The position numbers and the translations under genes were made by a program. A model generated the notes under the pieces. That model did not search any database, had not been told where the DNA came from, and saw only the letters and a program-made list of their open reading frames with translations. This document shows positions 24,667-38,289 of a stretch of DNA of 64,000 bases, piece by piece. The stretch's first letter is position 1. The number at the start of each line of letters is the position of its first letter. This DNA is from Metopolophium dirhodum (taxonomy: Eukaryota > Arthropoda > Insecta > Hemiptera > Aphididae), in NCBI RefSeq assembly GCF_019925205.1, contig NC_083567.1, forward strand, positions 10,788,001 through 10,852,000, read 5' to 3'.

Positions 24667-25081
24667 CTCATTAGTCATAACTCATAAATCATAATTCATA
24701 TTAATTAAATTTTATTTTTAAACCAAACTCTCTTCTTTCTTCTAATAAAGTGATAAAATGCATTCCTGTTTAATAATATTGTTAACTATTATCGGAATCG
24801 AAAATAAAAATAATTGATTTTAATTTTTCTGGAATATCCTGTTATTGACTCGTTTTTGTAATACATTCAAAACTATTATTTTAATAACGTGGAAAATAAC
24901 GCGTGAGTACGTTACTTCATAGAAATTATTTTTAAAAAGTAATTTTGTTACAATTGCGTTACTTTAAGTAAAATGTAATGAAATTACTGATGCGTTACTG
25001 AAAAATTAATTGCGTTACAGACTACCTACAGTTATAATTATAGCTACCTATAATTTGCGTTACGTTACTACCCAACACTTG

Positions 25082-27450
25082 AACACTGTGACTTATGGTG
25101 CATAGGAATTACTAATATAAACATTCAGTAAAAATGTCATGTTTGTAATATTTTTAAGAGTTACACCGAAAACCAAAATCAAAAATGTTTGCTTAAAAAT
25201 GTCCGTTATTCTAAAAACAAAAATAACACGCACATGATTATAAAATCAATACATTCATCGCTCCGCTTAGAATCTAAAATAAGTTAATGTCTCATGTGTG
25301 AATGTTCGTTTGGCAGCACAGGCGTTTAATTTTGAGCGATTGATTGCGACCATTGACCTATAAACTAGACCAGACTTATAAACCAGTTAATAGGTCTATG
25401 ATTGCGACGTTTTAAAAACGCGGACGCGCGCGTTCGAATTGCCTAGTGTGCGAGTGTAATTCACTTTAGTGAGTGTTGCTAATGCATTTATGCATTGAGT
25501 TATTTAAGATATAATATAATAACGGAGAATTCGACGATTCAGAAGCCACATCAGAGTATATTATAATATTAATAAATAAATTTAAAGTTCAATAAATAAT
25601 GCATTTGATATTTTTAATAGTCAATCTAAATTTTCAAATAAACCATTCAACTGCAGCTCGCTATACCAAAATATGACACAATTATAGAATATGAAACGTT
25701 TCATGAATATTTTATTGAAATTGAATACTTACCAAATTTAACATTTGTAGATGGGATAAAAGTAATTGATTGACGAAGAAAAACTGCCTTAATTGGTTTT
25801 ATTTATTGTTTAAGTAATATTATTAATTTATACAATACGTTGTCGAATAAAGGATAAGGCGTAGTCAGAATTTATTAAAGGGGGGTATTTTAATTTAATA
25901 TTTAAATTTAACTTGGGGTCTAATATATTTTTAGATTATATGGCCGATTTTAACACCCAAAACACTACCCATTGGCTATACGCCTGCATAAGATATATTA
26001 TCCAATATCTATGTCCTATTTAGTAACTTACAAACTCAGTCAAGACCACATTGAAATCACATTCAGTGCATTGGTGCAATAAGAAGTCGGTTAAGGTATA
26101 ACGAAAATTTTACTTGCCAACAATTCCCGTTTTTCCTGATTATTAAGAAAAATATTGGGAATATTTTACTGTTAACCATTTAACCCCCCTAAATACCTAC
26201 TAGATCCAATTTCATACCAAAAAGGTTTTAGGTTAAAAATCGAAGGATTTTTACTGCTCAAAAAAGTCGATAAGTCGATTAGGCAACTAAGAGATGAGAC
26301 ACAAAAAAAGTCCAAATAACAATTAATTTATACAAATTACAAATGTTTGAAATAACTTTATAATTCAGTTTGAACTGTTTTAATAAGAGGCCGTCACAGA
26401 AGAAAAAAATCGACGTAAAATATGCTTTTTTATTTCCAATAGTTCTCAGGCCTCTTTGATCGTTGTTTTTTAATTAAGTGGTTTATTTACTACTTACAAT
26501 AACATAAAAAGTAAGTACGATAGGTAAATACTAAATTCTGATTTCATCAAAATGTTAAACATAGAAATACCAACATTTATAAACAATTTATAGGTACAGA
26601 AAAACACGATTTCTTAATAATTCAGCTTTTTTAAGTTTTTTGACCATAAGTTTGAGTGGCTAGTAGTACTTTTAGTGATTTTTACCAAATTAAGCATGCA
26701 AAATCACACATTTTGAAATAATTGCTTGGGAGCTAAACTCCTAACCATTAATATTGTTTAATTAAAGAAAAATGTAAGTATAGTTATAATACACTGATTT
26801 ATAAAAATTAAAAATAGTAATAATTGACAAGTGATAAGGAAATGTAAAAGCTTAAATAAGTTCGAAAAATTATTTGGTAGTACAGATTATTCGGATAATT
26901 TAAAAAAAAATATGTTGTTCAGTCATGCATTTTATTACTTGGCATAGACGATAGGACCCTATATAATGCTTATGAGAAAGCTACACCCCACACCCGCTTG
27001 TGTTGTCTTCGTCTTACAAATGTACAACATTGTAAAAACTGATTTGTGGGTGAGAACCACTGGGGCTGTAATCCAAGCTAAGCAACCAAATTTTCGCACT
27101 ATTAAGTGGAGAACATTTTTACTGTGCAAAGTCGTTTTTATTTTTTCGAAATCAGAACTAAAAAAAAGTCTGAAAATGTCGAGTTTTTCAAACTCGAATA
27201 ACGTTTATGCAGTACCTTAAATCGTGATCAGACCTATCATTACATATTATCACGGATTTAGATCTAAAGCTTATAGTCTAAAGTCGACGGCCGTGCACAC
27301 AGCATGTGACCCATGGTAACAAAATATAATACGTATATCGGTATATCGTGTCATGTCGATATTACCCACGAATTAAGATATTTTAGTATATCTTAATTCG
27401 TAATATTACCTTTAATAATTGTTCGTTAATCGTTATCGACGAAAAGGATG
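25082..27450. other. gene-free stretch upstream of cyclin A
   Basis: It holds the inverted end of a family A repeat to about 25273, a CpG-rich patch at 25380-25460 (ACGCGGACGCGCGCGTTCG), AT-rich filler and a partial foldback-type repeat at 26985-27080. A perfect 13-bp inverted repeat ACGAATTAAGATA / TATCTTAATTCGT lies at 27368-27401. No gene could be supported; the 84-codon frame at 26966-27220 lies partly in the repeat. Confidence 0.45.
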
Positions 27451-28145
27451 CTGACAGTGTAACCAACACGACGGTAACCGGTAGGTCGGTAGCACCGCAC
27501 CGGTTACGCGTCGTCGCCGGCTGGCCGCCTCGGCCTAGCGGCGAGTTGAGCACCACAGCTGCACCTGTCGTTTGAAAAAAAAATAACGGTTACGATTTGC
27601 GAGCATTTCGGCATTTGTTAAATATTGTTTGTCGCGAGTCTTTTCCAATATAATTTACAGGCGGTCGGGTCGCGCAACGTTTAGTCCCGTCGTCCGTTCA
27701 AGCAACTCCGAGCTCACCGATGTAATATCGATTATTAATTATTAATAACATACAGTTTTTACGTAATTATTAGTACGTTTATTACCAATACACAACATTT
27801 TGTCACGTAAGTTTTTTTTCCTATTCACATTAAATCCCGCTCGATTATTAGTGCGTTTGTCGTAATTTTACATTAATTGCCAGTATAATTCGCGAATTTT
27901 TTCTATTATATTTTTTTACGACCGTTAACACGATAGAGAATATTGTTACCCATAACGTAATATATTATTATATTATCGAATATCGTTCGCCGAATCCGAA
28001 TGACGTCTTACGAAGCCTGACTACAACCGACCAGCGCCGTCGCCGTGAAAATCCGTGACCCCAATAATAATAATAATAATTATATCGAATATCATCATTA
28101 TTCATTGTTATTACACATCGCGGCGACCGAACGGAACGACGAAAG
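27451..28145 (+). promoter_or_regulatory. GC-rich promoter and 5' leader of cyclin A
   Basis: This region contrasts with its AT-rich surroundings. It contains an inverted pair GTAACCGGT (27474-27482) and ACCGGTTAC (27499-27507), which resembles Grainyhead-type AACCGGTT sites. TTTGAA (27571-27576), matching the CHR cell-cycle element, lies 7 bases before TAACGGT (27584-27590), a Myb-type site. CHR/Myb sites are typical of MuvB/Myb-controlled mitotic genes, but the transcription start is not visible, so the assignment is inference. Confidence 0.4.
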
Positions 28146-31100
28146 ATGGAGTTTACGGTTTTTCGGGATCAAGAAAACGCCAACAACGTTTTGCGCAACA
28201 AGGAGAATAATGTGCCGCCGAGGGACCAGCAGCCCTCCAAACGGCGATCGGTGCTCGGCGTGCTGAACGCCAAACAACCTTTCACCAAAAAACCGCAGCC
28301 GAAATCCAAGGTGTGTATTTTATTAAAGTCGGGCAAGTTGAGTTAAGTAGTAGGTAGTCGGTCTGGCCGAGTATGAATGGTATTCCGTTTTTTCCCGTCA
28401 CAAATGGTATTTTCGATTTGACGATGATGATAAAATATTACCAGGATTAGCGATCGAAGGGTAAGGTGTACCCATATAGACAGAGTATTTTTGCCTTTTA
28501 CTTAGGTGAAGTTATTTTAAAACCATTTCCTACGAGATTACCTATTGTCTTTTTAACATTGTGATAAGTCAGAGCCATGGCATTGTTTTATAATAGGTTT
28601 GTTGAAAAATCCACTGTGGGATTTCCTCAGTAAATTTGTTTATTTTTAATAGGTGTATTATGATAATCGGTTGATGGAAATTGTTTGTATCTACCTGATA
28701 CTGCAATCATTACCTACCTAGTCAGTAATCGAACGGCTTCATTAATTTTTCTCATCAATTTAACTGACCATTTTCGCCGATTGCGCTATTTTTTTTTTTT
28801 TTTTTCAACAATTCAGCATAACTTCTGTTCTATCTACCTAAATTAAAATTCAATGGTTATTCTATAATATTCTTAATTTATTAGGCAATAAGATAATTAG
28901 GTATTTGACTCTGTTCCATTTTTAAGCCATTTATGCATAAACTATACTTATCTAAATAAAATTTCCTATTTGGTGATAATTATATTTGTGTGTCGTTAGT
29001 AATTGATCTCATTAAACTTAAGAAATAATTAGTAATGGTAGGTAGGTGCAATATAAAATATTTGATTTAAACTATCTAAGCACCTACCTATACAATTATA
29101 AGTTAACAGTTATTGATATTTTATGAATATAGGTACCTAATATAGTTGATTTTAAAATTTCATAGTGTCTTTTGGATTTTATGAAAACTACCTAGGTATT
29201 GTTTAAAATATTTTACCTAATTTATTTTTATAATTTACCTACTTACTGAAGTTCATTTTTAATAAATTTTACTCAGTTTTAAAGTATCAAATACAATTCT
29301 AAATAAAATTTATTCTTTTAAAAATTTATTTTGATTTATATCATAATTTTTTATTTTCACTATATTATGTGTTGGAATCAGTTAGGTAACTAATTGTATT
29401 GGATATTCATAATAGTTACAGACATACCTACTACCATTGAGCTTTTTATAATTATAAATAGTTATAATTGGGATTATAATTTTATTTCAATAATAATTGT
29501 AGTGAATTTATTTAAGTGTATTGACTGGTGCATAGAAAAAATGAAGTGCAACATTTTTGATAAGATATGGGATATACCTATGTATTTTCCCTAGAATAAC
29601 TAATGAAATGATATTCTATTATTTCTGTACACTGTACCAATTATAATACCTATCTGATAATTTATAGGTGTTTTTTTACATACATTAATTTAATATTTTA
29701 CAATATTTTAGTAAGTTATTTTAGTAAATTAAAAATGGTGATTAAATAACAACAAAAATATTAATTATTAGGTACTTATATAGTGGTGACATATTTTCTT
29801 GTAGTTATAAAACAATACATGGTAGTATAGTAATTGTAATATTTTATTTTAGCCTCAAGGTACCAATAAATTTGGTTTTCCTAATAAATCATCAGTGCCA
29901 TTTACAATTCATGAAGATCCACAAGTAAATAAAAAAGCTGCTGCTAGTGAAAACTTGTCAAAAAACAATGTGGAAAATCAGAAGCCTCTGCTACTCAAGA
30001 ATGAAACTAATATCAGTGAAGCAAAGGTAATAACTAATAATATATTACAATTACCTAATTTATAAATGTAAGATTATTTTTGTTACATTCTAATATATTT
30101 GTTTAACAGGCCATTCTACCCAAGATAGAATTATTGAAAGAGAGAAGAAAACCATTGTCTGATGTAAGCCAAATTGTTGCACCATCTGTAAAAAATGAAG
30201 TAAAAACAGATGATAAAGACATTAAGGATATTGATGAATCGGCAGATTCAAGCAATGTATACTCACCTATGTCCATTGATAATGATAAGTCTATACAAAG
30301 TACTTGTCATTCTATGACTGCACACAGGTTAAGTTGTGATGTAGACACTTACACATGCGAGTTATACTTTTATCTCAGGAATGTCGAGGTAATGGAAGAT
30401 GTGTAATTGAGTTTTTATTGATATTATTACTTATCAGAAATCTTTTTGATTTATAGAAATTACATCGTCCTAAACCTGGATACATGAGAAGGCAGCCAGA
30501 CGTGACATATAGTATGAGAGCAATATTAGTGGATTGGTTGGTCGAAGTAGCACAAGAATACAAGCTACAAAATGAAACTCTGTACTTGGCTGTGTCATTT
30601 ATTGATCGTTTCCTTAGTTTAATGTCAGTCGTCCGTGCTAAACTCCAATTGTTGGGTACCGCTGCTATGTTTGTTGCATCGTAAGTTATTAATTGTTTCT
30701 TATATAATATGCAATGTCTGTAATATTTATTGTTTATACATTTTTTTTTTTATAGGAAATATGAAGAAATTTATCCTCCAGATGTTAGTGAGTTTGTTTA
30801 TATAACTGACGATACTTACACCAAAAAACAAGTACTTAAAATGGAACAGTTAATATTGAAAGTTTTAGGGTTTGATGTATCAAATCCCACAACTGTTATT
30901 TTCTTAACTCACATTTGTGTCCATTGTAATGTTCCTTTGAAAGTTATGTACTTAGCAATGGTAAGTTTTGATTTGTGTACAATCTATATTTCCCTATTTC
31001 TGAATAACTTCAATAATAATAAAAACAACTTGTTTGTTTCTAGTATTTGGGTGAAATGAGTTTACTAGAAGCTGATCCTTACTTATCTTATACACCTTCA

Positions 31101-32133
31101 ATGATTGGCTGTGGAGCTGTTGCATTAGCTAGATTAATATTAGATTATGAAGTTATTTGGCCTGAAAATATGGCTGAATTAACTAACTACAGTTTGAATG
31201 ATCTGATACCTGTTCTTAAACATTTAAACCACACTTATAAAACTGCTCCACATTCCCAACAATCTGCCATTCGGTCAAAGTACAAGTCGGCCAGGTATGT
31301 TGATGTGTTATTTATTGTGTTTAATATTTAAAAAACAACTTAATTTATAAATAAAACTAATTTTTTGTATGTACAGTTATTATGTTTTTAATACATTTAT
31401 TTGAGTTATTTAGTTAATTAAATATATTCTGCATTAAACTCTTTATTGGATACTTTATTCTAGTACCCAAACTATATTCCCAACCTGATAATCAACAAAT
31501 ATATATATAAAAAAAATAATAACATTTGAACATGTCCTCACATCATGACCTCATGTCATGTCATGACATCGGTATCATTCACCCATGTGTATGAACAGTA
31601 ATTGATGGTCTCCTATTTTGTTTCTATATACTATTATTTTCAATCAAAAGTAAAAACCAGCAATTAAATTTTATATTTAGTTGCAAAAAATGTTTTTATT
31701 AAGTACAAAATATAATAATGAGTATAAGTAAATGAATAATAAAACTAGGTTTTTTTTATATTTTAATTTATCTTATACATTTTTTCAATTAATAATATAA
31801 TTTATCTTAAAAATGTAAATTACAATTTTATATAGGATTCACTCTAATAGTCTAATATTAACGCTAACTTCATAAAATGTATTTGCTGTAGTACACACTT
31901 ATAAAACCATAGTCAACATAATATTATGTATATGTGTTTGTGTGAGGCGTCTTAACATTTTTACTCAAAATAATTATAATTAAATATAAAAACTATGTCT
32001 AATTTTCTCTTTTTATTTCAGGTATCATAGTGTCTCTGAAATTGAGTACAACGACTTGATTGTGCCTGAAGAAACTGCTCAAAAAGAAATGGCAGAGAGA
32101 CTCAAGTTGGTTGATGTTCAAGACAAGTCATGA
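28146..32133 (+). CDS. CycA: cyclin A
   Basis: Exons: 28146-28310, 29853-30026, 30110-30388, 30457-30680, 30756-30960, 31044-31294, 32022-32133; phases agree and give 469 aa. The N-terminus has a KEN box (K19-N21) and a destruction box RSVLGVLN (34-41), both signals for APC/C-driven proteolysis, followed by PFTIHED as in other A cyclins. The cyclin core starts near residue 195 (YLRNVEK, then GYMRRQPDVT). It holds the MRAIL hydrophobic patch (226-230), LVDWLVEVAQEYKLQNETLY, KYEEIYPPDVSEFVYITDD and the second cyclin fold with YLGEMSLLEADPYL. Cyclin A binds CDK1/CDK2 in S phase and mitosis. Length and domain order are normal. It is transcribed away from EXOSC8. Confidence 0.96.
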
Positions 32134-32261
32134 TTCTATCGTTATTTATTTATGTTTTCGATTTTTTTTTTAATTATTATTATTTTTTTATTAATTTTTT
32201 GTAGTAAACAAAATTTTTTTGACACTTTTTTAAACAATCTATTTTTAAGTAAAAAGAACAG

Positions 32262-32267
32262 AATAAA
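32262..32267 (+). terminator. polyadenylation signal of cyclin A
   Basis: AATAAA 129 bases after the stop codon. Another lies near 32331, and either could serve. Confidence 0.5.
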
Positions 32268-32333
32268 GTTCAAAACGAACCATACAACTGGAGATGTTTT
32301 TTATATTGCGCTTATAAGAATCATGCGTAAATA

Positions 32334-34387
32334 AAACATTTTTACATTCATAATTTTTTTTTTCTACTAAATATATTTAAATTTTAAATTATTTTTTTAC
32401 TCTAATTTAATTTTATAATTTTAGAATATTTGTGTTTTTCATTTGTTGCCGTTTAGAAGAACAGGTATATATGCACTTGTTGAAATAAGAAAATGTTAAT
32501 CTCATAAAATTATTATATTATCATGCATAACATTTATCATTATTTTTTTTATATAAAATGTATAAGATTGAAAATTCATATTTTTATTAACAAATTACCA
32601 TTGCAAAATTTTGTTATGTAAATTATTATGACTTATCCTCATCAAATAAAAAAAATAACACAATATTATATGGGTTCATTCTAATTTATTAGTTGTTTAG
32701 TGGCTTTTCAATATTTCAATAAAAACAATAATTTTAATAATCTTAGAAAAACAACCCTAAACCCAGTTGTACATTTTTTAGTAATTTTGCATGCCAAGAA
32801 CAAATAATCTGTCAATGCTTAATATTATTATAAATTAGGAAAATTTGGCAAACGAAATGACTTGTACTTTTTACTATTTAATACTTCTTATTAGAGTAGA
32901 GTATAATTTTTAAAAACTGTAACTAGAAGATTGTGTGTTAATTGATTCAAGAATACATCTGGAATATGTTGTGCCTCGGACGTCTGTATTATATCTCTTA
33001 TCAGTCTTAGGACTGCACTTGAGTGATGTTGTTTATCTAATTACTGATTATTCTCAGGTAGTATTGACACTTCTATATAGATAGCAGATTTCAATAATTC
33101 TTACAATCCTGTAAGTCTACGGTTGACTTTACCTTAGCTTTGACTAATCTTGTCAGGAATTAGGATCTTTTTTGTGTATGAGTGTTAATATGAGTATCGC
33201 ATAATAAAGTTTCTGATACTTTTTTTCTATTTGTTCAATTCATATAATAATATGCTAAATTCCATAACAGTAGTTAAATTGAATTGAGTATTAAGTAGAA
33301 AAGCCAATTGATGAAAAGTTTAAAATGTTTAATGTTATTTTGGCATTGTACCGGTCAGAATCCATTACATTTATTTTGGTGTTTATCATCACATTATGGA
33401 GCGAAAACTGCTTCAATTTTTAATTAGATCTATTTGTTATTATTATTTTTTTGGGGGAGGAGTTGGGACGAATTAATCATTTTTTTTTAAATGATGAAAA
33501 TATCACAATATTTTTACATTTGACAAATTTTAAGTTATTAGTAATAATGCATTTTAATTTTTCGATATCTACTTAAATGTTAGTAACAGTTTCTATGCTT
33601 AAGCAAAACGCTTGTAAATGAATACAAGGTTCCTCATAATGAGTCATAACTCATAAGTTGTTCTTTTAGAATTTAAGAACAATAAAAAAGCAATTGAGGG
33701 TAAATTTTGACAAAGTTAGATATTTAAACCATAAATCAATATTTTTCTTCTAACAATTTTAGTTATTTTGTAGTTATTTATTCAAACAGTATTTATTGTT
33801 GGGACATAAATATTTTTGTAATTATTTTTAACAATAGGTTTTTGTTCAAATATTTAGACCAATTTTAGTGTATTTATACAGATCCTGTTGGCTATTCACA
33901 CAATCACACTATTCTACGGTGAATTTTTAACAATAATAATAATATGTGTGATATAATTCATATAATATAATATTACTATAATATTGTATTTAAAAATTCT
34001 TCAACATTATTTATAAGAACTCCAAAATATTAAAAACAATTAATTTTTCGAAATCTAAGAGGAATATATTATTTTAAACAAAATAAGTGTGTGTAGGCAG
34101 AGGGAATGAAGATTTCCTGTTTAAGTAGTCGAGGGATGGCATTCCCTCGTAACTACTTATCATTCGACCACTGTGGTACTGTTACATCAGTGGGTTGTCA
34201 TGTTGACGTAGAATAAAGCGTTGATTTTTTCAACTGTGGATTTCATAAAAACGAGAAAACCACTAGTTTCGGACGACCCTTCGTATTTTGTTTAAATAAC
34301 ATTTCTTTAACGTTCCTGCCGCTGATGTAGCTTGTTATAAGAGTGTTTGTTTTTCTAATAATTTTCTTGGTCAAAATGCATTATATT
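32334..34387. other. AT-rich intergenic sequence
   Basis: Mostly homopolymer-rich AT filler. Bases 33480-33800 resemble the family A repeat (GAATACAAGGTTCCTCATAA and a TTTTAGTTATTTTGTAGTTA stretch). No coding segment or RNA gene is supported. Confidence 0.5.
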
Positions 34388-34398
34388 ATTATAGATTT

Positions 34399-34689
34399 TT
34401 TTTTTTTTTATTGGGTAACCCGCGGCAACATAGGCCATTGGGTGTGGGGGAGGGCACTGTAGGTTTTTAAATTGGGTAGTAGGTTGGTACACGTGTGTGT
34501 TGTGTTTTGGCAGAATTTCTAATGGGGCACCCGTAGGTTTCTGCCGTGCCCCGGGTGGGAGGATGGCGGCACTTGTTCTCCGGACACCGTGACTTGCCCG
34601 AAGAAAAATGCCGCCCGCGGCCAAGGTATCGAACTCGGGTCGGCTGCGTCGCAGCCGACGCCTTAGTCCGCTCGGCAACTCCGTCCCCC
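34399..34689 (-). mobile_element. tRNA-derived SINE, copy 2
   Basis: The 291-bp insertion has an 11-bp perfect duplication ATTATAGATTT (34388-34398, 34690-34700) and a poly-A tail on the minus strand (plus-strand T run 34396-34409). Its head reads GTTGCCGAGCGGACTAAGGC (A box) and CCGAGTTCGATACC (B box), like a tRNA-Ser/Leu-type promoter. The CGTCGGCTGCG/CGCAGCCGACG palindrome sits where the anticodon arm would be. The body matches copy 1 at 14646-14921. The overlapping open frames on both strands are by-products of its GC content. Confidence 0.9.
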
Positions 34690-34700
34690 ATTATAGATTT

Positions 34701-37493
34701 CATTCATAATACTTTACTGACCACACGATTAAAACTTTATTTGAAAATAATTAATGTCGGTTTTAATTTACTAGAAAAATTTACTTTACTAGAAAATATA
34801 ATGAAATCAGAAATACAACGAGGCTCAAACAATCATTTTTTTAGTTTTACATTTAAAAGCATCAGTTTAAAATACATGGAAAGTATTCAAATGCCCGCAT
34901 ACTCACGAGTCACGACCGCAGGTTTTTAAAGGACGATAAATAAAATGGTAACATGTTTTATTAGAAATAATGTCTACTCCTATTTGTAATATCTTTTTTT
35001 AGGCCGTGCAGTTTGACTGTTTTCGGTACAAAGTACCAAAACATTTTTTTATATTTTATTGCTTGGAATTTAGACAATGTCTTTCTGATTCCTCTTGGCT
35101 TTAATAATTTATTAATTTTAAAATAATTATTACTTATAATGACATATTTATGATATTTTAAACATATGGTGTTACTCGGCGTAGTGTGTAGGCAATAGTG
35201 GTACACATTTTACTCAATATATTGTTAAATTATGTTAATACTAAAAACTTAAATTAATTATAATATTTATTATTTATATATTAATATATACTATAGGTAT
35301 TAGTGTATTACGAATATTTAAGTTGTAGTAGCACTTTCCTGCTCAACGCGTGTCGACAATTACAGTTGTAATAATCATTTCATGAAAACCAATATCTCAA
35401 TGTATTGGTTTTTTTTTCTTTAAATTTCAATACAATTGTATTCGTTTGGTCAAAAAAATTGAAAAATATTAAAAACACATAGGCAAGATTTTTACAAGCA
35501 TTTAAATTACAAATGTTGACGAAATTTATCGAATTGAAAATGTACAAATTATTTAGTATTGTTATACATTTATACAATATTCAACTTTTATAGCTAAGGA
35601 TTACAAATTTAAAATTAAGTTCCACGTAATTAGTTAATTCTGTAACCAAAAAATATATAAACACAGTTTTTTTATAGGTATTTTAAGCTCAAGTTTGGAC
35701 GAACTTACATAATAAATAATCGAGGATAATGATTTTAGTTATTCTGTTGTAATTTAAAAATATTATTCGTGGGTACAATAGTACATGATACTTGAATACT
35801 TCTCAAGTAGTTATATTATTACGTACAAATATTTAAGTATGATGATATGCAAATAACATTAATTCAACTTGACGGCTACCATATCTTAACATAGTATAAA
35901 ACAAAGTCCCTTTTTCTGTCTGTATGCTTAGATCATTAAAACTATGCAACGAATTGTGATGCGGTTTTTTTAATTGATAGAGTGATTCAAGAGGAAGGTT
36001 TATATGTATATAACATGCATAATATAGAAGAGAAACACTCCTGAGAGGTGCTCAAACAGGAATTTTGAGATTTACGATAGAAATTTTTGTTTATTAATGG
36101 TTGCTATGGACACAAAGAAATAGAAAAATGATGTGAAATTCTGTCGATCAATAAAAGATACATTAAGTAGGTAATATAATAATTAATATATTATTAACTA
36201 TGGTATACTTATACAATTTACCTATACGGCTATAAATGCTTATAATGATATCCACTCATACACTAATAATTACATTTTTATAAAGAAAATGAATTCAGGA
36301 TTTATGTTTTCGTGAAAAGGTTTTTCGAGATAATGGTCTTTCGGTAAAATGGATCCGGGATTTTGGTTTTCGTGAAATTATCTTTTGGGAAAACGTCTGA
36401 GTACCCACTACCCGTGTCAACACGTCCGAGTCGCAATCGAATTGTCGTCCAGAATGCCACTGGAAAACGCAGAATAATTTCACATTGAGAGGGACGGGAC
36501 CATTATTGGGTATGACCGTCGCGTAAACAAATTGTACGGCGGTAAAGCAGCTGGGGTTCTATCCTTCGGTTATTTTAATTAAATCCATTAATTAATTTAC
36601 TAACTTTGGACGGTCGTTTGCGGATGATAGCAATAGAATCCACGATTAGACCACCAATAGTTTTAGAGGAAAAAACTGTCAATCATCATACTGTGGGGTT
36701 TATTCATAAAATTATTACTACAGTGGTCTAAATTTGAGAAATAAGTTTTGTGCATGAGCAAGAGTGAAATCGATTTTTCTAAAATCTAAAATTTTAGATG
36801 ATCGGAAATACGTTAAAATGCTATTGTTCTTTAAGAATATTATTACTATTCGTTCTATTGCACTGCGCCAAACGGTTGAAGATACACTAAATGAACGATG
36901 ATATTATACACCTACACATTTATGTTGCATAATATTACACAATATGTCACTATATTATACCATTAGGTATTACTATGTTTTGTGGTTATCTCTCGGTACC
37001 GATGTCAAAATTATCTTACTCAATTTTTTTTTATTCTGCTCAATTTTTTACCAAGCATCGTTCTCGGCATAATTTATAAAATATAGACGATTATTAAGAG
37101 ATGATTTAAGATCACTTCAAAGACGTTCGGAGGGATTGTTTAGGTTAGTTTTCTGAACAAAATATGTATGTAGGTACCTATACTTCAAATAAAAGAGTAT
37201 TTTTGCAAGTTGCTAGTTGTAGGTTGTACAAGTTTGTTGGTGGGGACAAGAACTATTTGGTAAACAAAAAAAAAAAACTTTATTGAGTAGGTACGACGAT
37301 GTATTATGTAATAAATGATTACAGTGCAGTTGTTTATTAATTGCTTATCATTTTAAATATGTCGAGTAGGTTGATGTGTTGTCAGAATGTGTTGTATGTA
37401 ATATTGCGGTTAATACTGCAAACGTTATCATAGTGTGAAAAGTACTCACTCTATATGACCTCTTGTTACCTTTCTTCCTTTTGTAATACTATA
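34701..37493. other. gene-free region with repeat debris
   Basis: Bases 35400-35870 are a decayed family A repeat. Bases 35890-36130 contain a dispersed-repeat sequence (AAGTCCCTTTTTCTGTCTGT, ATTGATAGAGTGATTCAAGA). An imperfect tandem unit with GTTTTCGTGAAA lies at 36300-36390. No gene is supported. Confidence 0.45.
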
Positions 37494-37495
37494 TA

Positions 37496-38289
37496 CAGAG
37501 TGATTCACCAAGCATGCACACCCCGATTGTTTCCTTTAATAATTGTTTACCTATATGAATTTTGATTTTTTGAATATTAAATTTATGTAGGTGCTATTAT
37601 ATGTTTTCAATTGTTTTTATATCAATTAAGGAGTATCCTGTGTCAATACCTAATAAAAATCATCCTATTTTCGATTTCCCTGTAAGTTATTAATTAGAAG
37701 TCTTTTTGAAATTGTTGATGTATATCTGAATTCTGAAATTTGAACGAGTAGATTCAGAGTTATTTCACTTTGTGTTCTTAAGGTGATAGATCCTCGATAT
37801 TGGGTTCGGATAAAGATATGGGGGTTACGACAGTTTGAAAATTTCAGTAGGTAGTTCATATTAATCTTTCAGTATTTTATAATGTATCAACATTTTCCGA
37901 GTAGGTATATAAATAAATAGGAACTAGATTACCATATCCAATGTTACATCTGTTTTATATTTTTGTAAAACCATTCTTGAGGACTATAATCCTTAGCATG
38001 TACTAAGGATAATATATTATATATTATTATAATTCAGAAACTTCGAGTACTAATGGATAATTTTGATTTAGACTTTAGACAGGTACATCAACATTTTCAA
38101 AACAAATTATCAGTCAACAATTTACAGCAAAAATGTAACAATAGGACACTATATTAAAACGGTATGCAATTCTAAATAACTGGAAATATGATCCGCAAGT
38201 GTACACTTGAAAATTCCAAAAACCAGAATTTGAACAAATTCATTATTATATAGAAAAAATGGGACGAGCGTGCTTGGTGAATCACTCTA
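37496..38289. mobile_element. mariner/Tc1-like MITE, family M copy 1
   Basis: The ends are CAGAGTGATTCACCAAGCAT and the complement of GTGCTTGGTGAATCACTCTA, flanked by TA on both sides (37494-37495, 38290-38291). The 794-bp interior shares an AAAACCAT-TCTT/TTTT-GAGGACTA block and a CATCAACATTTTCAAAA block with copies at 49750 and 54981. No transposase frame is recognisable. Confidence 0.7.

Larger units (their letters stand above)
22210..25081. mobile_element. composite element with CAGTGTTGGGTA ends, host of nested insertions
   Basis: The left end is CAGTGTTGGGTA (22210-22221) and the right end is its complement TACCCAACACT (25069-25079). Both subterminal regions carry repeated GTAATGAAATTAC and CGTTAC-type motifs in opposite orientation, a common hAT layout. 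TGACTTAT occurs beside both ends (about 3 bases off on the left), so the duplication is not clean. The interior is filled by at least three separate insertions. It is itself embedded in family A repeat sequence. Confidence 0.6.

Noticed and set aside
34619..34689. Functional tRNA gene
   Set aside because: A and B box matches exist on the minus strand, but the sequence does not fold into a full cloverleaf with a plausible acceptor stem. The downstream body and poly-A tail identify a SINE.
34355..34929. Overlapping open frames of 78-127 codons on both strands
   Set aside because: They are produced by the GC-rich SINE at 34399-34689, defined by its target duplication and tRNA-like promoter boxes.
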